Assembly: GCA_023416895.1 (NCBI GenBank)
Contig: JAEZGQ010000019.1
Coordinates: forward strand, 1-11,298
From: Bacillota bacterium
Lineage (GTDB): Bacteria; Bacillota; Clostridia; Christensenellales; CAG-138
Direction of reading: 5' to 3'
DNA: 11,298 nt
Shown: positions 6,388 through 11,298 of the stretch, piece after piece
Layout: each line of letters opens with the position of its first letter
Numbering within the stretch: the first letter of the stretch is position 1
Notes under the pieces: model-generated
What the model was told of the DNA's origin: nothing
The model's input: the letters and a program-made list of their open reading frames with translations, nothing else
Database searches by the model: none
Translations under genes and position numbers: made by a program

Positions 6388-6417
6388 TCAAAGAAGTGGC
6401 GCACGCCACTTCTTTGA
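6388..6417 (-). terminator. Terminator of the MacAB-like operon
   Basis: Perfect 14-bp inverted repeat TCAAAGAAGTGGCG / CGCCACTTCTTTGA with only CA between the arms, 6 nt past the permease stop codon. On the minus strand the 3' arm ends in CTTCTTTGA; there is no long T run. By position it ends the three-gene transporter operon. Confidence 0.65.
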
Positions 6418-6423
6418 CTTATT

Positions 6424-7614
6424 TTAGTCGTGCCTCAGCGCCTGAATGGGCTGGAGCTTGGCGGCCTTGTTCGCCGGGTAAAGCCCGAACGCCACGCCAA
6501 TAAACACCGCAAAACCAAGCGCCAGCGCAATAACGCCAAACGACATCGTGAACGTGACCGTATCCCCAGCTACAGCGTTGACCACCCCGAGGATGAACCA
6601 CGAAATGAGAAGCCCAATAACGCAGCCCATGAGGCTTAGCATGAGCGCCTCGATTAAAAACTGCATAAGGATGCTCGAACGCGCGGCGCCGATGGCCTTT
6701 CTTATGCCGATTTCACGCGTGCGCTCCGTGACCGATACGAGCATGATGTTCATAATGCCGATGCCGCCTACAAGCAGCGAGATCGCCGCGATACCGCCAA
6801 GAAGGAGTGACATTGTATTTGTAACGGTGCCGAGCGCTCCCATGATGGCCGACTGGTTGATGATCAAAAACGCGTCGGAATCGTTGCGGAACCGCTGTAG
6901 CATGAGCTCATTGAGCCTGTTTTCCGCGGCGACCATATCCTCCTCATCGGCGGAGGATACATAAAAAGTCGTTACATCTGGCTGCTTTGCCATACGGCTT
7001 GCGACCGTATACGGGATGTATGCGGTGGCCGCGCCGCCCGTCATCATCGACGACATGGAGCCCGACATAGAAGTGTCCTCCGCAAGCACGCCCACCACCG
7101 TGAAAATGCGGCTGTTGATGGTGATGGTTTCACCCAAGGCGCTTGATTCGCCGAAGAACTCTTCCGCCATGGCATAGTCGATTACCGCCACAAGGGCACT
7201 GTTTTTCACATCCGCAGTTTCAATAAAACGGCCATAGGCCACGTCTACCCCGTAAATGCGCTCGTAGGCGTTTACGGTTCCGGTTGCCTGCACGCTGAGC
7301 TTTTCGGTGCCGCGCTTTGCCGTGCCGTTTACATTGGCGACAGGCGCGATTTCCAAAAACTCCTCGTTTTGTGAAAGCGTTTCAAGATCGTTGAGAGAAA
7401 TGGGGTGCCCGCGGTCGTCCTTGACGATCACGGTGAGCTGATTGGTGCCCAAGTTCTCAATCTCCGAGGTGACCTTTGCGGACGCGCCGTTGACGAGCGA
7501 GATCAAAACAACCACCGCAACCACGCCGATGATGATGCCGAGCATCGTCAGAAACGCGCGTAGCTTGTTGGAGGATATGGCCGAAAACGCCATTTTTAAG
7601 GACTGTAAGATCAT
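6424..7614 (-). CDS. ABC transporter permease, MacB/FtsX family
   Basis: 396 residues, with the MacB layout: one N-terminal helix (about 20-42), a large extracytoplasmic domain (about 43-265), and three C-terminal helices (about 266-290, 319-346, 358-378). The MacB signature VSVTERTREIGIRKAIGA (294-311) and the ending YPANKAAKLQPIQALR (379-394) are present. MacB-type permeases do not pump through a channel; they transmit ATP-driven conformational change to the outside in order to expel peptides, antibiotics or lipoproteins. The start codon overlaps the stop of the ATPase gene by 4 nt (ATGA), so the subunits are co-translated. A Met/Ser-rich stretch (181-191) lies in the external domain. The substrate is unknown. 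Confidence 0.93.
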   Translation of the reverse strand: MILQSLKMAFSAISSNKLRAFLTMLGIIIGVVAVVVLISLVNGASAKVTSEIENLGTNQLTVIVKDDRGHPISLNDLETLSQNEEFLEIAPVANVNGTAKRGTEKLSVQATGTVNAYERIYGVDVAYGRFIETADVKNSALVAVIDYAMAEEFFGESSALGETITINSRIFTVVGVLAEDTSMSGSMSSMMTGGAATAYIPYTVASRMAKQPDVTTFYVSSADEEDMVAAENRLNELMLQRFRNDSDAFLIINQSAIMGALGTVTNTMSLLLGGIAAISLLVGGIGIMNIMLVSVTERTREIGIRKAIGAARSSILMQFLIEALMLSLMGCVIGLLISWFILGVVNAVAGDTVTFTMSFGVIALALGFAVFIGVAFGLYPANKAAKLQPIQALRHD

Positions 7615-8291
7615 ACGCCCTCCTCGTACACGCGCCCGTCAAGAATGCGCACGGTACGCTTCGCCTGCCGTGCAATGTCGTTGTCGTGCGTGATGATGAC
7701 GATGGTGTTCCCCTGCTCGTAAAGCGAGGCAAAAAGCTTCATGATATCGGCGCTGGTTTTTGAATCCAGATTGCCGGTGGGTTCATCCGCCAAAAGAAGC
7801 GACGGGTGGGTTGCAAGCGCGCGGGCAATGGCCACGCGCTGCTGTTGTCCGCCCGAAAGCTCGCTCGGGCGGTGCTGCGCGCGCGAGGAAAGCCCAACTT
7901 TTTCAAGCACCTCGTTAACGCGCTCCTTGCGCTCAGCGGCCGAAAGCTTTTGGTAGATGAGCGGAAGCTCCACATTTTCCTCGGCGGTCATTTTCGGAAG
8001 TAGGTTGAAGCCCTGAAAGATGAAGCCGATTTTTTGGTTTCTCACCTTGGCAAGCTGATCTTCCGAATAGCTTTCGATGCGCTGGCCGTCGAGCAGGTAT
8101 TCCCCCTCGTCTGCCACGTCGAGGCAGCCGATGATGTTCATGAGGGTGGATTTCCCGCTGCCCGAAGGCCCTACCACGCTTACGAACTCGCCCGGGGCGA
8201 TGCGAAGCGACGCCTTGTCGAGCGCGCGCACTTCCTCACCGCCCACGCTATAAATTTTCGATATATCGTGCATGACGATGGTATCCGTCAT
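7611..8291 (-). CDS. ABC transporter ATP-binding protein (MacB/LolD type)
   Basis: 226 residues. All nucleotide-binding motifs are intact: Walker A GPSGSGKST (41-49), Q-loop Gln93, signature LSGGQQQRVAIARAL (145-159), Walker B LLLADE (165-170) with PTGNLDS D-loop, and H-loop His202. The closest recognisable group is the MacB/LolD/FtsE family that pairs with FtsX-type permeases. It should power the permease encoded next in the operon. It overlaps both neighbours by 4 nt (ATGA), the tightest possible arrangement, implying fixed subunit ratio. No missing catalytic residues. Confidence 0.95.
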   Translation of the reverse strand: MTDTIVMHDISKIYSVGGEEVRALDKASLRIAPGEFVSVVGPSGSGKSTLMNIIGCLDVADEGEYLLDGQRIESYSEDQLAKVRNQKIGFIFQGFNLLPKMTAEENVELPLIYQKLSAAERKERVNEVLEKVGLSSRAQHRPSELSGGQQQRVAIARALATHPSLLLADEPTGNLDSKTSADIMKLFASLYEQGNTIVIITHDNDIARQAKRTVRILDGRVYEEGV

Positions 8292-9859
8292 CCCAAACGC
8301 TCCCCAAACATTTTCATCATGTTTTCCATCATGGCGTTCCCATCCTCGTAAGAGATTGTGTCGCCTTCCTGCAACCCGCTTAAAATTTCCACGCTAATCC
8401 CATCGGAAAGGCCGGTGGTAACGGTCTTTCGCACACGGTCGCCGCCAGTCTTACCACCCGAAGGGGAAACGTAGGTGAACATGCCCTCCGCATCCTCGTC
8501 GATGGTAATGAGCGGTACCACAAGCACGTTGTCGCGCCGATCGATGGCGATCACAGCCGAGCAGTTCATGCCCGCATTGAGGCGCGCATCGGGCTCAAGG
8601 GAAAGACGCACGCGGTAGGAGGTTACGCCGTTGTACGCATCGCCCGAGCCGGCAATGCTCGTTACCGTAGCCGCAAAGGTTTCATCGGAAAGAGCGTTCA
8701 CCGTAACAGTGGCCTGCTGACCGATCTTCAAAAGCGGCACGTCGAGCTCGTCGGCGTCGAACAGCACTTCAAGTTCTGAGCTGAGGCCAACGTCAAACAG
8801 CGTTACATCGCCCAAGGAGGATGTACCCGAAGCGGAAGCCGAGGCAGTCATGGATGCGGAGGCTGCGGAAGAAGCGCCGCCAAGCGTGTCGCCGTCTTTA
8901 AAGTACACCATGCGTACCACGCAGTTTTCCGTTGCGCGAACGTAAGGGTCGCCAAGGTATGCGCGCACTGTTGCTAGTGTGTTGGCGGCGGTTTTGCGCG
9001 CCTCATAAGCGTCGGAATACTCCTTGGTATAAGGGGCGTCGGTCAGGGTAATAAGCACCGTTCCCATGCGTACCCTGTCGCCCTCGTCCACTTTTATTTC
9101 ATCCACGGTGCCGCTTTGTGCCACAACCGTGAGCGGGGCATTTGCAACAAGCTCCGCCTCGCCTACAAGCGTACTGTCGCGGTAGATCTTAACAGCATCG
9201 CCGTAAGACGCGTCGGCATCGTCTACGGTGACAACAGCCTTACCGCCCGTAACGGCTTCGACCTTACCATCCACCGTTTCTCCGCTTGAAAGCGTTACCT
9301 CCACCTCGGCACCCTTTTCAAGCACGTCGGCAGCTGTAAACTCGGCCATGAGCTTTCCGTCGGTGGAAAGAAGCATCAGCGCCCCGTTTTCAAGAAGCGT
9401 TTGATATACGTCGCCGCCCTGTTCGGCATAAATCTTCACCACACGGCCTTCCACAAGAGACGTCACCCTGCTTTGGGTGTTGCTTTTTTGCATGGAACCA
9501 AGCTGCATGTCCAAGGATGCAATCTCGTTCAAAAGCTCCTTCTGGCGCGTTTCGAGCGATGCCGTATCGAGAGCCGCCATCACTTCGCCCGCAAGCATGC
9601 TGTCGCCCGCTTGCACAAGCACGTCCGAAAGCTTGATCCCCGCGGGCAGCGCAACGCTCTTTGTCTGTGCAAATGCAAGCACGCCCGTCCCCGTTACGCT
9701 CGACACCACGCTCCCGCGCGAAACCTTATACGTTGAATATTGAAACAGCTCGTCGGATGCCTTTTTAACCTGCCTTGCAAGCACGACCACCGCCACAAGC
9801 ACAACGGCTATGATCGCCAGCACATACGGCCATTTTTTCCTCTTTTTTCGCTTCTCCAT
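8288..9859 (-). CDS. HlyD/MacA-type efflux adaptor
   Basis: 523 residues. A basic N-terminus (MEKRKKRKKW) precedes one membrane anchor (about 11-28), then extracytoplasmic domains. A lipoyl-like half motif lies at about 69-100 (LPAGIKLSDVLVQAGDSMLAGEV); a short predicted helix follows at 101-128 in place of a long coiled-coil hairpin. A second biotinyl-lipoyl-like stretch is seen at 247-272 (SGTVDEIKVDEGDRVRMGT), and a beta-barrel/membrane-proximal region at about 351-510. A Ser/Ala-rich linker (328-350) and a Met-rich tail (509-517) are unusual. The frame extends 8 codons upstream to a TTG, but the ATG at 9859 has GGAGG at 5 nt spacing and begins the charged anchor, so it is preferred. In a Gram-positive cell the adaptor sits on the outer face of the membrane with the MacB-type permease; it is the first gene of the operon. 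Confidence 0.9.
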   Translation of the reverse strand: MEKRKKRKKWPYVLAIIAVVLVAVVVLARQVKKASDELFQYSTYKVSRGSVVSSVTGTGVLAFAQTKSVALPAGIKLSDVLVQAGDSMLAGEVMAALDTASLETRQKELLNEIASLDMQLGSMQKSNTQSRVTSLVEGRVVKIYAEQGGDVYQTLLENGALMLLSTDGKLMAEFTAADVLEKGAEVEVTLSSGETVDGKVEAVTGGKAVVTVDDADASYGDAVKIYRDSTLVGEAELVANAPLTVVAQSGTVDEIKVDEGDRVRMGTVLITLTDAPYTKEYSDAYEARKTAANTLATVRAYLGDPYVRATENCVVRMVYFKDGDTLGGASSAASASMTASASASGTSSLGDVTLFDVGLSSELEVLFDADELDVPLLKIGQQATVTVNALSDETFAATVTSIAGSGDAYNGVTSYRVRLSLEPDARLNAGMNCSAVIAIDRRDNVLVVPLITIDEDAEGMFTYVSPSGGKTGGDRVRKTVTTGLSDGISVEILSGLQEGDTISYEDGNAMMENMMKMFGERLG

Positions 9860-10020
9860 GTTTGCCTCCAAAACTTGTATCAATTAGGTATTTTACCCCA
9901 CCATGTTGAACTTAATATGACTTTTTCAAGGAATCGAAGAATCTTTTGGGGTTTTTCATCATGGCGGCCTTCTTTAGGAAGTGCGCGCGTACAAACCCGC
10001 CTCCTTTTGCGGCGAACGGG

Positions 10021-10049
10021 TTGCTTCCCAATCGGTGACATTATATAAT
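10021..10049 (+). promoter_or_regulatory. Sigma-A type promoter for the surface repeat protein
   Basis: -35 TTGCTT (10021-10026), 17-nt spacer, perfect -10 TATAAT (10044-10049). Transcription would start near 10056, about 60 nt before the ATG, inside the palindrome at 10048-10061. Confidence 0.75.
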
Positions 10050-10065
10050 GACTTAAGTCATAATA
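10044..10065. promoter_or_regulatory. Palindromic candidate operator over the -10 element
   Basis: ATGACTTAAGTCAT (10048-10061) is a perfect 14-bp palindrome. One mismatched pair further out it continues as TAT/ATA, giving 22 bp of dyad symmetry. It covers the last bases of the -10 element and the expected transcription start, a classic repressor position. The size and AT-rich centre are like MarR-family operators, but no such regulator gene is in the window. Confidence 0.6.
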
Positions 10066-10114
10066 TGTGATCAATCCCTTTTTTTTTGCGGCATGAATCT
10101 CGAAAGGAGTCACC

Positions 10115-11298
10115 ATGAAAGTGAATCGCATTTTAAGCTTACTGCTTTGTACGGCGCTGATTTTCGCGTTGTTTCCCCGCGCGGCGCATGCAGCCGTAAG
10201 CGTTTCCTATTTGGACGCGGCGGGTGTGGAACAATTTGCGGAGGCGCAGGCAGTCACCTCGTCTACTACCACGCTGTCGGGTTCGGGAGCAACCAATGGC
10301 TGGTATGTGGTGCAAAGTACCGCGAACATCGTTCTCTCCTCGACCGTAGCCGTCAGCGGCAACGTGCATCTAATTTTGGAGGATGGCGGCAAGCTTACGA
10401 TTACCGGCAGCACCGACCGCGCCGGCATCGCCCTTACAGACGCTTCCCTTACGATTTACGGACAGGCAAACGGTACGGGCGAGCTTCACGCCACAGGCGG
10501 AAGCGGCGGTGCGGGCATCGGCGGCGACGCAGAAACCAACAACAACAACGGCGGTGAGCTCACCGTCAACGGCGGTAGGGTTTACGCAACGGGAGTAGGC
10601 GGCGGCGCAGGCATCGGTGGCGGAAAGGGAAGAAGCACTTCTTCTGCTTCTTCAGTAGGCGGAAGCGGCGGTACGGTTACCATAAACGCGGGTACGGTTG
10701 ACGCGACGGGCAGCGTTGGCGGCGCGGGTATCGGCGGCGGCGCGGGTGGAGACGGGCGAAACGGCGACCACGGCGGCAACGGCGGCACGGTAAAGGTTTA
10801 CGGCGGCACACTCATCGCGCGCAGCGCAGGCGGCGGCGCAGGCATCGGCGGCGGCTTGGGCGGCAAAAGCGGAAGCTTAAGCCCAGGTACTGGCGGAAAT
10901 GGCGGAAGCGGCGGCACATTTACGCTACACAATGGCATCGTTGACGCACAAGGCAGCTCAAACGCCTGGGCCAGCGGCGGCGCGGGCATCGGCGGCGGCG
11001 CGGGTGGTGTTGGATTATTGTCTGAGGGTAAGGCCGGCGCGGGCGGCGCGGGCAGCACCGTTACCATCCACAGCGGTACACTCAAAGCGCAAGGCGGTTA
11101 CAATGGCGCGGGCATCGGCGGTGGCGGCGGCGGCTGCTCAGGCGGCGGCATGTACGAAGGCAACGGCGGCGCAGGCGGCACAACTACTATTTATGGCGGT
11201 ACAGTCGTTGCCTACGGCAACAAAGAAGGCACAGGCATCGGCGGTGGCAGCGCTTGGGGCTCAGCAAGAGGAGGCAGTGGCGGCACCGTTACCATAGC
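10115..11298 (+). CDS. Secreted/surface protein with AGIGGG repeats, 3' end cut by window
   Basis: 394 residues are visible and the frame is open at the window edge. The ATG has AAAGGAGT 4 nt upstream. A signal peptide (Lys/Arg then LLLCTALIFALF) has a likely cleavage after AHA at 26. Residues 27-125 resemble an N-terminal module seen in many gut Clostridia surface proteins (YLD..., TSSTTT, GWYVV, HLILEDG, LTIYGQ), rich in short beta strands. From about 129 on, at least seven glycine-rich units follow. The same architecture is often annotated as a carbohydrate-binding or adhesin-like domain in much longer proteins that end in cell-wall anchors; no anchor is visible here because the end is missing. 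The protein probably forms a beta-solenoid-like extracellular stalk; its ligand is unknown. It is divergent from the MacAB-like operon and has an operator-like palindrome in its promoter. Confidence 0.85.
   Translation, partial: MKVNRILSLLLCTALIFALFPRAAHAAVSVSYLDAAGVEQFAEAQAVTSSTTTLSGSGATNGWYVVQSTANIVLSSTVAVSGNVHLILEDGGKLTITGSTDRAGIALTDASLTIYGQANGTGELHATGGSGGAGIGGDAETNNNNGGELTVNGGRVYATGVGGGAGIGGGKGRSTSSASSVGGSGGTVTINAGTVDATGSVGGAGIGGGAGGDGRNGDHGGNGGTVKVYGGTLIARSAGGGAGIGGGLGGKSGSLSPGTGGNGGSGGTFTLHNGIVDAQGSSNAWASGGAGIGGGAGGVGLLSEGKAGAGGAGSTVTIHSGTLKAQGGYNGAGIGGGGGGCSGGGMYEGNGGAGGTTTIYGGTVVAYGNKEGTGIGGGSAWGSARGGSGGTVTI
10499..11298 (+). repeat. Tandem Gly-rich repeat units within the surface protein gene
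   Basis: Seven degenerate units, each holding (A/T)GIGG(G) near its start and a TVTIxGGTVxAxG-like beta strand pair near its end. The GIGG motifs begin at residues 133, 165, 204, 242, 290, 332 and 373, a period of 32-48 residues with variable Gly/Ser linkers. At the DNA level GGCATCGGCGGC-type blocks recur with synonymous changes, so the units are old or under codon-level divergence. The array continues past the window edge. Long proline-rich open frames on the opposite strand here are artefacts of GGC-rich codons. Confidence 0.85.

Larger units (their letters stand above)
9860..10114. promoter_or_regulatory. Divergent intergenic region between adaptor and surface-protein genes
   Basis: 255 bp separate the two genes. 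It holds the surface-protein promoter and palindrome described separately. For the adaptor operon I see no clear -35/-10 pair; the palindrome CATTATATAATG (10039-10050) offers a -10 TATAAT on the minus strand at 10040-10045, but with a poor -35, and TAAAAT near 9892-9897 is another weak option. If the first is used, the leader is about 180 nt. On the minus strand AACCCG/CGGGTT can pair and places an AAAAGGAGG in its loop (about 9993-10022). A possible 16-codon peptide (9912-9962) is discussed among the findings. Confidence 0.5.

Noticed and set aside
9860..9883. TTG at 9883 as the start of the HlyD-type adaptor
   Set aside because: The ATG at 9859 has GGAGG at 5 nt, and the extra eight residues overlap that site.
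9986..10011. AAAAGGAGG followed by a six-codon TTG frame on the minus strand
   Set aside because: The frame is too short and uses a weak start codon; the AGGAGG match alone is not enough.
9880..10131. 83-codon minus-strand open frame across the divergent promoter
   Set aside because: It starts inside the surface-protein gene, crosses the promoter and palindromes, and shows no domain.
10582..11085. Proline-rich open frames on the minus strand
   Set aside because: They are the reverse complement of Gly-rich GGC codons in the surface protein; no Shine-Dalgarno and no domain is seen.
10499..11298. CRISPR-like or satellite DNA array
   Set aside because: The repeats are in frame within a protein, vary in length (32-48 codons) and have no constant spacer structure.

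Overview
The window looks like a chromosomal piece from a Gram-positive, low-to-mid GC member of the Bacillota, most likely class Clostridia and possibly a gut commensal. The grounds are strong Shine-Dalgarno sites (GGAGG, AGGAG), sigma-A type promoters, a RicT (YaaT) and DarA (PstA/YaaQ) pair found in Bacillota, a DegV/FakB fatty-acid-binding protein, and a secreted Gly-rich repeat protein of a kind common in gut Clostridia. GC content is roughly in the mid-50s. Genus cannot be told from the sequence alone.

Left part (1-4922, all minus strand). This resembles the conserved yaaO-tmk-yaaQ-yaaR-holB-yaaT-yabA neighbourhood of Bacillus and Clostridia, but rearranged. Read in the direction of transcription it contains a small two-helix membrane protein and an Orn/Lys/Arg decarboxylase (one transcription unit with a promoter and a strong terminator). 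A HAD-family phosphatase follows with its own promoter and a TTG start. Then come darA (c-di-AMP-binding PII-like protein), holB (DNA polymerase III delta prime) and ricT (Ric/Y-complex subunit, cut by the window edge), packed tightly. Thymidylate kinase (tmk) and yaaR, usual members of this cluster, are absent; the HAD gene sits where tmk would be expected.

Middle (4923-6423). A 245-bp divergent intergenic region carries a promoter on each strand, an inverted repeat over the minus-strand -35 position and a palindrome in the plus-strand leader. It feeds a DegV/FakB gene on the plus strand. That gene ends in a perfect hairpin terminator and is followed by about 390 bp without a gene that is unusually rich in stem-loops.

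Right part (6424-11298). A three-gene minus-strand operon encodes a MacAB-like efflux system: HlyD-type adaptor, ABC ATPase and FtsX/MacB-type permease. Its genes are coupled by 4-nt ATGA overlaps and end in a 14-bp-arm hairpin. Divergent from it is a secreted protein with a signal peptide, an N-terminal region likely to be of beta type, and at least seven Gly-rich AGIGGG repeats; it runs off the right edge. Its promoter carries a 14-bp perfect palindrome over the -10 element, a good candidate operator.

I see no rRNA, tRNA, CRISPR array, IS element or phage gene. I found no clearly new biological system. The most unusual items are the hairpin-dense intergenic region, the palindrome-controlled surface protein promoter and the altered tmk/yaaR cluster.
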